A DNA stretch of 64,000 bases from Arthrobacter sp. 24S4-2 (GTDB taxonomy: Bacteria; Actinomycetota; Actinomycetes; Actinomycetales; Micrococcaceae): the NCBI RefSeq assembly GCF_005280255.1, contig NZ_CP040018.1, forward strand, positions 2,728,001-2,792,000, in the 5' to 3' direction. Below are positions 43,469 to 52,110 of this stretch, piece after piece. The first letter of the stretch is position 1. Each line of letters starts with the position of its first letter. A program made the position numbers and the translations under genes. The notes beneath the pieces are model-generated. The model worked only from the letters and a program-made list of their open reading frames with translations. It had not been told where the DNA came from and did not search any database.

Positions 43469-44649
43469 GGAAGTTCCTCCATAATGCCGCGCAGCACTGC
43501 GCAGCTGTGTTCAATTTCCTCGGTTGTCAGGGTGGCGCGGGCGGTGAGCCGCAGCCGTGAAATGCCGTCGGGAACGGACGGCGGCCGGAAGCAGCCCATC
43601 CGGATGCCGGCCTCACGCGCGGCCCCGGCGGCCGCCAGTGCCGATTCGGCGGACGGCATGGCGATGGACTGGACGGCCCCCGCTGTTTGCTCGACGGCGG
43701 GCCGGTCAACGGCAGCGCCGCGGGCTGCAAGGGCCGGGGCGAGCCCGGCGGCCAGCGCTGCCGCATTCCTTCGGACGGATCCAGCCCGCCAGGGCTCGTC
43801 CCGGATGATCCGCACCGCAGCAAGGGCCGCTGCGGCGGAGGCAGGCGCCAGGCCGGTGTCAAAGATGAAGCTCCGGGCCCGGTTGACGAGGTGTTCCCGC
43901 AGGAGGGCGGATCCCAGAACCGCGCCGCCCTGGCTGCCCAGTGCCTTGGACAGCGTCGCGGTCACGACCACATTCGGATGCCCGGCAAGGGCTGTCCCGG
44001 CCACCGAACCGCGGCCCTGAAAGTGCCCGGTGCCGGTGACGCCAAGGCTGTGGGCCTCGTCGATGAGCAGCACGGCCTCGTACTGCTCGGCCAGGGCAAC
44101 CAGGTTCAAGAGCGGGGCTTCGTCGCCCAGGACGCTGTAGACGGACTCGACGGCGATGAGCGCGCGCGGCTCCGGCCGGTCGGCAAGCAGCCGGCCGGCG
44201 TCCTCCACGCTGTTGTGCGTGAACGATTCGGTGCGGGAGCGGCTGAGCCGGAATCCGTCGATCATCGAGGCGTGGCAGTGTTCATCCGCGACGATCAGGG
44301 TCCCGGGGCCGCCGAGCGCCGTGATCACACCGATGTTGGCCAGATAGCCGGAGGAGAACACCAGCGCCGTTTCCGCCCCGGCCATCACGGCCAGTTCCTG
44401 CTCCAGCTCCAGATGCAGCCGGGTAGTTCCGGCCACCAGGCGCGAGGACGTGGCGCCCGCGCCCCACAGCGACGCGGCCGACGCAGCAGCCGCGGTAACC
44501 CGCGGGTCCGCCGCGAGGCCCAGATAGTCGTTGCTGGCCAGGTCGATGAACTGTTCATCCGCGTCGCGGGGGAGCGGGCGGCGGACCAGGCCACGGCGGT
44601 CCCGGACGGCGGCCTGCCGCTCGAGCCATTGCGTCATCGAGCTGCTCAT
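43465..44649 (-). CDS. bioF: 8-amino-7-oxononanoate synthase
   Basis: 394 residues, PLP-dependent alpha-oxoamine synthase. It condenses pimeloyl-ACP (or CoA) with L-alanine. Signatures: SNDYLGLAADPRV, ESVYSVLGDEAPL, LIDEAHSLGVTG and the PLP lysine in TATLSKALGSQGG. Overlaps of 4 bp with both bioA and bioD show tight coupling. Confidence 0.94.
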   Translation of the reverse strand: MSSSMTQWLERQAAVRDRRGLVRRPLPRDADEQFIDLASNDYLGLAADPRVTAAAASAASLWGAGATSSRLVAGTTRLHLELEQELAVMAGAETALVFSSGYLANIGVITALGGPGTLIVADEHCHASMIDGFRLSRSRTESFTHNSVEDAGRLLADRPEPRALIAVESVYSVLGDEAPLLNLVALAEQYEAVLLIDEAHSLGVTGTGHFQGRGSVAGTALAGHPNVVVTATLSKALGSQGGAVLGSALLREHLVNRARSFIFDTGLAPASAAAALAAVRIIRDEPWRAGSVRRNAAALAAGLAPALAARGAAVDRPAVEQTAGAVQSIAMPSAESALAAAGAAREAGIRMGCFRPPSVPDGISRLRLTARATLTTEEIEHSCAVLRGIMEELP

Positions 44650-46007
44650 GCCGCGGCTCCGGACCGTGCCGGGACGAGCCCGTGGACTTCGGCGACGGCT
44701 GCCGTCATGCCCGCGGTGATCTGTTCAATGTCCGCCGCGGTGCTGATGTACGGGGGCATGGTGTACAGGAGGTTCCGGAACGGCCGGACCCAGACCCCGT
44801 GCCGGATGGCTGCGGCGGTGACGGCGGTGACGTCGACGGGGTCTCGAAGCTCGATGACTCCGACAGCGCCGATGGTGCGGACATCCCGCACTGCCTCAAG
44901 TTCCAGGGCGGGCGCGAGTCCTGACGCCAGGCCGGCGCCGATCCGGGCGACGTCGGCCCGCCAGCCGCCGTCGCCGATGATGCCGAGGCTGGCGTTCGCT
45001 ACCGCACATGCCAGCGGGTTGCCCATGAATGTGGGGCCGTGCAGCAGCGCCCCGGCCCGGCCATTGGAAACTGTCGCGGCCACCTCTGCCGTGCAGAGCA
45101 TGGCTGCCAGGGTCAGGTACCCGCCGGTCAGGGCCTTGCCCACGCACATGATGTCCGGTACGACGCCGGCATGATCGGCCGCGAACAGCTCGCCGGTGCG
45201 GCCAAAACCGGTGGCGATCTCATCGAAGATGAGCAGCAGGCCGTGCCGGTCCGCCACCTGCCGCAGCGCTGCCAGGCATTCGGCGGGGTAGGCATGCATG
45301 CCGCCGGCGCCCTGGAGGACAGGCTCGGCGATGATCGCGGCGAGCTCCCCTGAGTGCGCGGCTGTGATCTCACCGAGCTCGGACGCCCACGCCTGCACGG
45401 ATTCGGGAGTGGCTGACGCCGCCGCCGGCGGACGCGGCGCAAACACGTTGCCGGCCAGCAGGCCCGGGAAGGCGGAGTGCATGCCGTCCACAGGATCGCA
45501 GACCCCCATCGCCGCGAAGGTGTCGCCGTGGTATCCGCCGCGGATGCTCAGGAACCGCTGCCTCTGCGGGTGCCCGGACCCGGTCTGGAACTGCACAGCC
45601 AGCTTCAGCGCAACCTCCACCGCCACGGAACCCGAATCCGCGAGGAACACCCGTTCCAGGCCCGGCCGCCCGGACACGGAAGGGGCCATGCCCACCAGCC
45701 GTTCGGCCAGTTCCACCGCCGGGGCATGCGTGAGGCCGCCGAACATCACGTGGCTGAATCTCCCCAGCTGCCGCGTTGCAGCGGCGTCCAGCGCCGGGTG
45801 GCGGTAGCCGTGGATCACCGACCACCATGAGGACATCGCATCAACCACGTCATGGCGTGCGCCGTCCTCGCCCCGAAGCTGCAGCCGAACGCCGTCGGCC
45901 GCCTCGACCTCCCATAGCGGAAGGTCTGCGGACGCCGGTGCGTACGGGTGCCACAACCTTGCCCGGTCCCGCTGGATCAGGCCCGTCTGCGCCGAATCCT
46001 GGGTCAT
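44646..46007 (-). CDS. bioA: adenosylmethionine-8-amino-7-oxononanoate aminotransferase
   Basis: 453 residues from the ATG at 46007. That start overlaps the bsaP stop (ATGA) and fits the family better than an ATG 27 bp upstream. It is a class III aminotransferase that uses S-adenosylmethionine as amino donor. Motifs: LWHPYAPASADLPLW, the SSWWSVIHGYRHP substrate motif, LIFDEIATGFGRTG, and the PLP lysine in GKALTGGYLTLAA. Confidence 0.94.
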   Translation of the reverse strand: MTQDSAQTGLIQRDRARLWHPYAPASADLPLWEVEAADGVRLQLRGEDGARHDVVDAMSSWWSVIHGYRHPALDAAATRQLGRFSHVMFGGLTHAPAVELAERLVGMAPSVSGRPGLERVFLADSGSVAVEVALKLAVQFQTGSGHPQRQRFLSIRGGYHGDTFAAMGVCDPVDGMHSAFPGLLAGNVFAPRPPAAASATPESVQAWASELGEITAAHSGELAAIIAEPVLQGAGGMHAYPAECLAALRQVADRHGLLLIFDEIATGFGRTGELFAADHAGVVPDIMCVGKALTGGYLTLAAMLCTAEVAATVSNGRAGALLHGPTFMGNPLACAVANASLGIIGDGGWRADVARIGAGLASGLAPALELEAVRDVRTIGAVGVIELRDPVDVTAVTAAAIRHGVWVRPFRNLLYTMPPYISTAADIEQITAGMTAAVAEVHGLVPARSGAAA

Positions 46008-46261
46008 GGTGCGAGCACCCCGTGGCGGGAGCACTCCGCTGACCAGCCCAGCGGCGTGACCTGGACTTTCATCCGGCGCCGGCAGGCGGCGCAGTACCGC
46101 GGCGGCTCCATCGCGAGGCGTTCGCCGCAGCGGCGGTGAGCGTCCGACGTCGGGCCGACGCCGCCGTCGGACGGCTCACCGCAGTGCCCGCAAAACTTAG
46201 CTGTTGCCTCGCTGCCGGTGGTAGTGCCGGCCAGAGCGGCCCCGGTCATGACCCGGTTCAT
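46004..46261 (-). CDS. bsaP: biotin synthase auxiliary protein-like zinc-ribbon protein
   Basis: 85 residues with six cysteines in paired motifs (FCGHC at 24-27, Cys45, YCAAC at 57-60, Cys77) and WSAECSRHG near the end. Small proteins of this type lie next to bioB in many actinobacteria and are reported to be needed by BioB in vivo. The ATG overlaps the bioB stop and the stop overlaps bioA. The name rests on position and cysteine pattern. Metal or cluster binding is inferred. Confidence 0.8.
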   Translation of the reverse strand: MNRVMTGAALAGTTTGSEATAKFCGHCGEPSDGGVGPTSDAHRRCGERLAMEPPRYCAACRRRMKVQVTPLGWSAECSRHGVLAP

Positions 46262-47328
46262 AGCGTTTTCTGGAGTTCCTTGATGGGCATGTTCAGTTCG
46301 ACGAGCAGGTTCAGGTCGGCGGTGGCGGGGCGGCCCAGGGTGGTGAGGTAGTTGCCCACGATGACGGCGTTGATCCCGCCGAGGAGGCCTTCCCGCGTGC
46401 CGAGGTCCCCGAGGGTTAGTTCCCGGCCGCCGGCGTAGCGCAGCACGGTTCGGGGCATGGCGAGGCGGAACGCGGCGATGGCGCGCAGGGCGTCCTTGCC
46501 GTCCATGATGCCCTGGTTCTCGAGCGGGGTGCCGGGGCGGGGGTTGAGGAAGTTCAGCGGAACCTCGTGGGGTTCGAGGGCGGCGAGCTGCGCGGCGAGT
46601 TCGGCGCGCTGCTCGAGGGATTCGCCCATGCCGATCAGGGCGCCGCAGCACAGTTCCATGCCGGCGGCCTTGACCATGTTGCAGGTCTCGAGGCGTTCTT
46701 CGTAGCTGTGGGTGGTGACGACTTCGGGGAAGTAGCTGCGGGCGGTTTCGAGGTTGTGGTTGTAGCGGTGCACGCCCCAGCTGGCGAGCTGGTCCACCTG
46801 GCGCTGGGTGAGCATGCCCAGGGAGCAGGCGATGTTGATGTCCACGGCTTCGTTGATGCGGTCGATGGCGAACTTGATCTGGTTCATGAGCTTGATGTCG
46901 GGGCCGCGGACGGCTGCGACGATGCAGAACTCGGTGGCTCCGGTGGCCGCGGTCTCCTTGGCGGCTTTGACGAGTTCGGGGATGTCGAGCCAGACGCCGC
47001 GGACGGGGGAGTCGAAGAGGCCGGACTGGCTGCAGAAGTGGCAGTCCTCGGGGCATCCGCCGGTCTTGATGGAGATGATGCCCTCGACCTCCACGTCCTC
47101 GCCGCAGTGCTTCAGGCGCACCTCGTGGGCCAGTTGGAGGACGGCGGGAAGGGCTGCGTCCGGGAGGCGGAGGACTTCCTCGAGCTGCGACTGGGTCAGG
47201 CCGATGCCGTCCTCGAGGACCTGTTGGCGGGCGGTTGCCAGGATGCCGTGGCTTGTGCCGGTGCTGGCTGCGGTGCCGGTTTCGTCGCTTGCTGTGGTGC
47301 CCGGGGCGGGGTTTGCCTGAATCGTCAT
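46258..47328 (-). CDS. bioB: biotin synthase (radical SAM)
   Basis: 356 residues from the ATG at 47328, with AAAGGAC upstream. It inserts sulfur into dethiobiotin. The radical-SAM cluster motif is GGCPEDCHFCSQS. Other conserved parts are HRYNHNLETARSYF, CCGALIGMGES, LNFLNPRPGTPLE and a late GGRE. It is first gene of bioB-bsaP-bioA-bioF-bioD-P450. A loose GAAC-N8-GTTC pair at 47369-47384 upstream could be a repressor site, but this is weak. Confidence 0.95.
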   Translation of the reverse strand: MTIQANPAPGTTASDETGTAASTGTSHGILATARQQVLEDGIGLTQSQLEEVLRLPDAALPAVLQLAHEVRLKHCGEDVEVEGIISIKTGGCPEDCHFCSQSGLFDSPVRGVWLDIPELVKAAKETAATGATEFCIVAAVRGPDIKLMNQIKFAIDRINEAVDINIACSLGMLTQRQVDQLASWGVHRYNHNLETARSYFPEVVTTHSYEERLETCNMVKAAGMELCCGALIGMGESLEQRAELAAQLAALEPHEVPLNFLNPRPGTPLENQGIMDGKDALRAIAAFRLAMPRTVLRYAGGRELTLGDLGTREGLLGGINAVIVGNYLTTLGRPATADLNLLVELNMPIKELQKTL

Positions 47329-47643
47329 TGATGGGTCCTTTGCGCTTGCTGGCTGCGGATATTCCTCCGAACCGACGCTAGTTCCCTGTGGGAGGCAAGA
47401 TTTTGTGGGGTCCCGACAAGCAGGGGAGCATGACTTTAGACGGACCATTGTGCGGCCTGTCTATGGGCGGGCCGTCGGACCCTCACCGGGTGAAGGTCAG
47501 GTTTCGTCCAGCCAGGCGGGGAATAATGGGAGAAGTCGCGTGGCCTGGCGCCCGCACTCAATCTTCATGTCAACAGGCAAATGCCGGTTTTTGCCGTGAT
47601 TCGGCTGATTCTGGAACCGGCCAGACATAGCTACGGGAGGCAC
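47329..47643. other. bioB / acyltransferase divergent intergenic region
   Basis: 315 bp without a convincing gene. It must hold the bioB promoter on the left and that of the acyltransferase on the right (ACGGGAGG at 47633-47640 is the latter's ribosome site). I see no riboswitch fold. The only symmetry of note is the GAAC-N8-GTTC pair at 47369-47384. Confidence 0.5.
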
Positions 47644-48831
47644 ATGACGTTGCTGGTTGGAGGAACCGTGGAGGCGGCCACCGCGGAAACCGCAGGCAGG
47701 GAAACCGCAGGCAGGGAAACCACAGGGCAGCAAACCACGGTACGGCAAAGGCTGGACGGCCTGGATGTTCTTCGCGGCGCTGCAGTTGGTGCCGTCCTGA
47801 TGGGACATTCGTGGCCCGGGCTATTTCAAGGCGCCGGCATCGTGGGCGTCATTGTGTTCTTCGTGCTCAGCGGCTACCTGATCACAGGCGTGCTGATGAG
47901 GGATGTCGAACAGCATCGCAAAATCCGCTATGTCCGCTTTTACGCACACCGGGCCTTCCGCCTGTTGCCGGCAATCATCGCCTTCCTTGGCGTCTACGCC
48001 ATCGTGGAACTGACGGCCGACGTGCTCGGGGACCGGTCCAAGGGAATCATCGGTAACACCCTTCTCGCCGGGTTCGGCTACCTCAAAGACCTGCCGCTGC
48101 CCTTCGACGTCAGCATGGCCATCGGACCGCTCTGGACCCTTGCGGTGGAGGAACAGTTCTATCTGATCTGGCCTGCCCTGCTGGTGGTCGCCCTGCGGAG
48201 GAACCGCCAGGGACGGCTGATTGGCTGGTCCGCCGCCGTCGTGCTTTCATTGATGACCGCGAGCGTGCTGGCGATGCTGATCCTGGCTCCGAACCTGCAT
48301 TCCCTGGTCTATGCGCTTCCGACGACGTGGGGTCTCGGGCTGGTCATCGGTTCGGCACTGCGCCTGTACCGGGTCCGGATGTTCAGCTGGTTCTCCGGCC
48401 GCCGGACCAGACTGGTGGCCCTGCTTGGCTCGATCCTTGTGCTCGCCGCGTTGGTCTTCTTCCCCAAAGCCAACGAGTCGCCGGCCTTCTTTTTCGTGGG
48501 AGGCCCGCTGGCCATGGCTGCCGCGTCCGTCCTGGTCGTCCTGGCCGCCTCCCGGACGCGAGTGATGCCCAGGTGGATGCGTGCGCTGCAGCTCCTGGGC
48601 ATGGTTTCTTACGCGGCCTACCTCTGGAACTATGTCGTCATTCTCTGGCTTAATGGCGGGTCGACAGCCGATCTGCCGCAGCTGGTGGCCGTGACCGCAA
48701 TCCTGCTGACCCTGCTGCTGGCAGTCGTCAGCTGGCACACCGTCGAAAGGCTGGGACGCATCGGGCGCGAGCGCTTCGACAACTACTACGAGGCCAGGGT
48801 CGACGCCGGCACCACGGTTCGTGGTTCGTAG
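47644..48831 (+). CDS. acyltransferase family 3 membrane protein (OafA/YrhL-like)
   Basis: 395 residues with about 10 membrane helices. The catalytic-type N-terminal segment is LDGLDVLRGAAVGAVLMGHS. Family motifs FFVLSGYLITGVL, RAFRLLPA and GPLWTLAVEEQFYLIWP follow. Such proteins move acetyl or other acyl groups across the membrane onto sugars of the envelope. The first about 35 residues include a 5-residue repeat (see 47686-47745). It appears to be monocistronic. Confidence 0.87.
   Translation: MTLLVGGTVEAATAETAGRETAGRETTGQQTTVRQRLDGLDVLRGAAVGAVLMGHSWPGLFQGAGIVGVIVFFVLSGYLITGVLMRDVEQHRKIRYVRFYAHRAFRLLPAIIAFLGVYAIVELTADVLGDRSKGIIGNTLLAGFGYLKDLPLPFDVSMAIGPLWTLAVEEQFYLIWPALLVVALRRNRQGRLIGWSAAVVLSLMTASVLAMLILAPNLHSLVYALPTTWGLGLVIGSALRLYRVRMFSWFSGRRTRLVALLGSILVLAALVFFPKANESPAFFFVGGPLAMAAASVLVVLAASRTRVMPRWMRALQLLGMVSYAAYLWNYVVILWLNGGSTADLPQLVAVTAILLTLLLAVVSWHTVERLGRIGRERFDNYYEARVDAGTTVRGS
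47686..47745 (+). repeat. four tandem 15-bp repeats in the acyltransferase N-terminus
   Basis: Two identical copies of GAAACCGCAGGCAGG are followed by GAAACCACAGGGCAG and CAAACCACGGTACGG. They encode ETAGR-ETAGR-ETTGQ-QTTVR in the cytoplasmic tail. The length is a multiple of three, so copy-number change would keep the frame. Confidence 0.85.
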
Positions 48832-49068
48832 CGATGTCGTGCGAGGCAGCCCGTTCAGGGACGTCCCGGCGTTCGGTCGCGGCGTCCACGCCGCCGGGAA
48901 CAATGCGGCGCACGGCGGCGGCCAGGCCGCCGTCATCGTCGTCAATCAGGATGCGGTCGACGCCGATGGAGGCGGGCGCCTCCCGCTTGGCATCGTTGCG
49001 GGTTGACGCCGCAGACGAAACCGCCGGGGGGCCTAACGCGATGCGGCGTGGCCATGACAGGATCAGTT

Positions 49069-50007
49069 ATGCCCGACCGCCTGATGCTTCTCGACACCGC
49101 GTCGCTGTACTTCCGCGCGTTCTACGGTGTGCCCGACACGATCCGCCGCGTCGACGGGACACCGGTGAACGCCGTCCGCGGCCTGCTGGACATGATCGCC
49201 CGCCTCACCACCGACTACAAGGCAACGTATCTCGTTGCGTGCTGGGACAACGACTGGCGTCCGCAGTGGCGGGTGGACCTCATCCCGAGCTACAAGTCCC
49301 ACCGGGTCGCCAAGGAGGTGGCCGGTGCCCCGGATGTGGAAGTCGTGCCCGACGCCCTCGAGGCGCAGATTCCGATGATCCGCCGGGTGCTCGGCCTCGC
49401 CGGCATCGCCGTTGTGGGGGCCGCCGAACATGAGGCCGACGACGTCGTCGGCACCTACGCCAGCCACGCCCGGCTTCCGGTGGACGTGGTGACCGGCGAC
49501 CGTGATCTGTTCCAGGTGGTCGACGACGACCGCCAGGTGAGGGTGATCTACACCGCGCGCGGAATGAAGAACCTCGAAGTCATCACCGATGCGGTCATTG
49601 TCGGCAAGTACCGCGTGCTGCCCGAGCAGTATGCCGACTACGCGACCCTCCGCGGCGATGCCTCTGACGGGCTGCCGGGCGTCGCCGGCATCGGCGATAA
49701 GACCGCGGCGTCGCTGCTTGGCGAGTACGGCACTCTGGACGGGCTGCTCGCGGCGGCAGCGGAGGCTGGCAGCGGGCTGTCAGCATCCGTGCGGTCGAAG
49801 CTGGCCGCCGCTGCGGACTACCTGGATGTCGCCCCCACGGTTGTGAAGGTCGCCCGCGACCTGGGGCTGCCGACGCTCGACGAGGCGGGCGCGCAGCTGC
49901 ACCCTGCCGTCGGCGAGCCGCGCGCCGAACTCGAGGCTTTGGCCACCGAGTGGAACCTCGGCGGCTCGGTCAGCCGGCTCCTCGAAGCGCTTGACCGCCG
50001 CCACTAA
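49069..50007 (+). CDS. 5'-3' exonuclease (flap-nuclease fold)
   Basis: 312 residues from the ATG at 49069, which has AGGA 7 bp upstream; an ATG at 49054 is alternative. It is the stand-alone homologue of the DNA polymerase I N-terminal nuclease. Metal-binding acidic residues lie in LMLLDTASLYFRAFYG, ACWDNDWRPQWR, EHEADDVVG and TGDRDLFQVVDD. The helix-hairpin-helix GLPGVAGIGDKTAASLL follows. It should remove RNA primers or flaps. About 237 bp before it hold nothing recognisable. Confidence 0.9.
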   Translation: MPDRLMLLDTASLYFRAFYGVPDTIRRVDGTPVNAVRGLLDMIARLTTDYKATYLVACWDNDWRPQWRVDLIPSYKSHRVAKEVAGAPDVEVVPDALEAQIPMIRRVLGLAGIAVVGAAEHEADDVVGTYASHARLPVDVVTGDRDLFQVVDDDRQVRVIYTARGMKNLEVITDAVIVGKYRVLPEQYADYATLRGDASDGLPGVAGIGDKTAASLLGEYGTLDGLLAAAAEAGSGLSASVRSKLAAAADYLDVAPTVVKVARDLGLPTLDEAGAQLHPAVGEPRAELEALATEWNLGGSVSRLLEALDRRH

Positions 50008-50121
50008 GGAGCCGGCTTCGTCGACTGCCTCTGTCCCGGGAATTTTCGCTGCGGTGCAACCGGTCCTGCTTTGACGACTGGTCGTTCCTGCCGAAGGTTC
50101 CGCTGGGGAATGGTCCCCATG

Positions 50122-50168
50122 ACACGGCCCCGTCTGATGCGCCACCAAGCACGCATGCGGGGCCTTGT
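50122..50168. terminator. hairpin terminator after the exonuclease gene
   Basis: The outer stem ACACGGCCCCG / CGGGGCCTTGT (one mismatch) encloses an inner GATGCG / CGCAT pairing. It lies about 115 bp past the exonuclease stop. Confidence 0.6.
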
Positions 50169-50254
50169 CTGAATATGCTGGCATGGAACACACCATCACC
50201 GCCGGACCCTGCCCGCCTCATCGACGAGATTTCCAGCGAGAGAAGGACGCCTCG

Positions 50255-51016
50255 ATGACAACACGAGATACCCATTCAGTCGGCGCGCCGTGTCGCGTCG
50301 ACACTTTCCAGCCCGATCCCCGGGCCGCGATGGACTTCTACGGCCCGCTCTTCGGCTGGAGTTTCGATGATCCCACCCCGATGCCCGCCGGGCTCGAGGG
50401 CGACTACTTCGCTGCGCGGCTCAGCGGGCGGCTCGTGGCAGGGATCGGCCAGGCGCCGGCGCTGGCCCGGCCGACGTGGAACACGTATGTGCGTGTCGAG
50501 GACCTAGCGCAGGCCCTGGCCCGCGCCGGGCAAGCGGGAGGTACATGCCTGGCGGGACCTTTTGGTGGTGGCTCAGATGGCGGCCTCGCTGTGGTCGCCG
50601 ACGCCACCGGCGTCGCGTTCTGCCTGTGGCAGGCAGGCGAGAATGACGGCCGCGGGCTGGCCGGTGAGCCGAACTCCTGGGCCATGAGCTCACTGCACAC
50701 GACGGATGTCGAACGGGCGCAGGCGTTCTACGGCGAGATGTTTGCTTGGGAACTAGAGCCGGTGCCGGGCGGTGCATTCTCGCTGTGGCGGCACTCCGGC
50801 CGCGTCGTGGCGGTGGTGACGGCGACGGACGGCGTGGCGGTCCCGCCACATTGGAGCGTCAATTTTGCTGTGGCCGATGCGGACTCCATCGCCGAGCATG
50901 CCGTCGCCCTGGGTGGCACTATCCTGATGGCGCCGATGAATACGCCCGGGTTCCGCAGCGCGGTCATCGGTGACCCCCAGGGTGGTTTCATTGCGGTCAG
51001 CGCAGCCGCCAGCTGA
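50255..51016 (+). CDS. VOC-family (glyoxalase-like) protein with two domains
   Basis: 253 residues from the ATG at 50255, with AGAAGGAC upstream. Two vicinal-oxygen-chelate modules are visible. The first (about 12-125) has VDTFQPDPRAAMDFYGPLFG. The second (about 135-250) has WAMSSLHTTDVERAQAFYGE and ends VIGDPQGGFIAVS. This matches glyoxalase/hydroxylase-like VOC proteins of unknown substrate. It is flanked by terminator-like sequence upstream and about 500 bp of empty DNA downstream. Confidence 0.85.
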   Translation: MTTRDTHSVGAPCRVDTFQPDPRAAMDFYGPLFGWSFDDPTPMPAGLEGDYFAARLSGRLVAGIGQAPALARPTWNTYVRVEDLAQALARAGQAGGTCLAGPFGGGSDGGLAVVADATGVAFCLWQAGENDGRGLAGEPNSWAMSSLHTTDVERAQAFYGEMFAWELEPVPGGAFSLWRHSGRVVAVVTATDGVAVPPHWSVNFAVADADSIAEHAVALGGTILMAPMNTPGFRSAVIGDPQGGFIAVSAAAS

Positions 51017-51523
51017 CACTCCCATCGCCTCGGTTGGTGCCCTCAGCCCGCTAGTCGTCACCGTCCATGCACGAGGGGTGGGCCGGCAAAACCCATAAGG
51101 AAGACGGCTGCTCTGCCAGATGCAGGAGGGCGGCCACCGCTCTGCGTTATTCAAAATTGGTCAGGCAGGGTGTGTAGACACTGTCAACACTTTCGGCGTT
51201 GGACTGGCTCGAATTGCCTATGTTTTCGGGAGTTTCCAGAGCTTGCAGTGCCTGGAACAGGGTTCGAGCCCCATCTCGGGCACAGTGACTCCGCGCGTCA
51301 GGTGCCCTTTGGTCCTAAGTGTGCGCGTATGTTGACGAATCGGTCCCTTCGGGGCTGTTTTGTTGACTGCCATGCTGTGGCGGGGTGGCTCCTTCCTAGA
51401 GCTCTGGACGTCCGTGATTTACTGCTTCATGAGTCGCACAGGGCCAGGGCAACATGACCTGAGTCGCCCGGCGCACGACAGAGCGCCTGGCTGGTTTAAG
51501 GGATGCAGTCCGTCGTGTGAGTG
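51017..51523. other. 507-bp region without a protein gene; one tRNA-like hairpin
   Basis: No frame here looks coding. At 51248-51283 a 7-bp stem GTGCCTG / CGGGCAC encloses GGGTTCGAGCCC, resembling the acceptor and T arm of a tRNA without the rest. It could be a vestigial integration site or chance. Confidence 0.4.
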
Positions 51524-52018
51524 TCAGTGGTGTGTCATCGCGGGGCTTCGCATTCCGCTGTAGGCTGCCGCGACCCCTACCAGGAAAATGAGGACGGCGA
51601 GGTAGATCAGGCCGAGGTGCCCAAGCGTGGCCAGACCCCATGGGTAGTGCGCGGGGAGGGCCACCGCGAGTCCGACGACCGGGACGACAACGGCTGTGGC
51701 GAAGGCCCATCGTTCTCCGCGGCGCACCCCATACCAGGACAGGCCTGCGACGGCCAGCCCGGTCGCAGCGATGAAGCCGCTGACCGCGATGTGCAGATGG
51801 CTGATGTAGTGATAGAGCTGCGGGCTGAACGCCTCGATCTCCGCCTTCCCCTTATCCACTTGATCGGGGCCGATGCCCAGTTCGAGGAAGGCGTCCGTGA
51901 AGTTGAGTACCAAGAAGATTACGGCGTACCCCACGAAGGCCAGCCCGGCCAGCGTCATGAGAGCGGCTCCTGTCCGGAGGCGGGACTGTTTCCCTAGGGG
52001 AGTTTGGATGGTGGACAC
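51524..52018 (-). CDS. four-helix membrane protein of unknown function
   Basis: 164 residues from a GTG at 52018 (GTGs at 52024 and 52027 are also in frame; AAAGGGGG lies upstream). Four hydrophobic segments are seen at about 20-42, 70-95, 100-120 and 125-155. Histidines cluster in LYHYISHLHIAVSG at the start of helix 2. I do not recognise the family. It is divergent from an ArsR-rhodanese regulator, and two identical-type palindromes lie in the 92-bp gap, so it is probably that regulator's target. Confidence 0.7.
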   Translation of the reverse strand: MSTIQTPLGKQSRLRTGAALMTLAGLAFVGYAVIFLVLNFTDAFLELGIGPDQVDKGKAEIEAFSPQLYHYISHLHIAVSGFIAATGLAVAGLSWYGVRRGERWAFATAVVVPVVGLAVALPAHYPWGLATLGHLGLIYLAVLIFLVGVAAAYSGMRSPAMTHH

Positions 52019-52039
52019 GGCCACCACCCCCTTTCTTAT

Positions 52040-52055
52040 TTAAGTAGGTACTTGA
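52040..52055. promoter_or_regulatory. ArsR-type operator 1
   Basis: TTAAGTAGGTACTTGA is a 7-2-7 inverted repeat with one mismatch, followed by ATAGGA. It has the same design as operator 2, with starts exactly 42 bp apart. Confidence 0.65.
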
Positions 52056-52081
52056 ATAGGAATCCCCTGTCGGTAGGCTTG

Positions 52082-52097
52082 TCAAGAGAACTCTTGA
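52082..52097. promoter_or_regulatory. ArsR-type operator 2
   Basis: TCAAGAGAACTCTTGA is a perfect 7-2-7 inverted repeat. It is followed by ATAGGA, part of the regulator gene's ribosome site, 14 bp before the GTG start. Binding would shut off the regulator's own translation start region. Confidence 0.7.
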
Positions 52098-52110
52098 ATA
52101 GGAGGCCCGA

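Noticed and set aside
46004..47056. 350-codon frame covering bsaP and part of bioB
   Set aside because: Only the last 85 codons are real (bsaP); the rest is an Arg/Pro-rich shadow of bioB.
47369..47384. BioQ-type operator before bioB
   Set aside because: GAAC-N8-GTTC does not fit the spacing of known BioQ sites; could be chance.
47686..47745. CRISPR-like repeat
   Set aside because: Units are 15 bp, directly adjacent and in a coding frame; no spacers.
51241..51290. tRNA gene
   Set aside because: Only a T-arm-like and acceptor-like pairing is present; D and anticodon arms are missing, so it is kept only as a weak observation.
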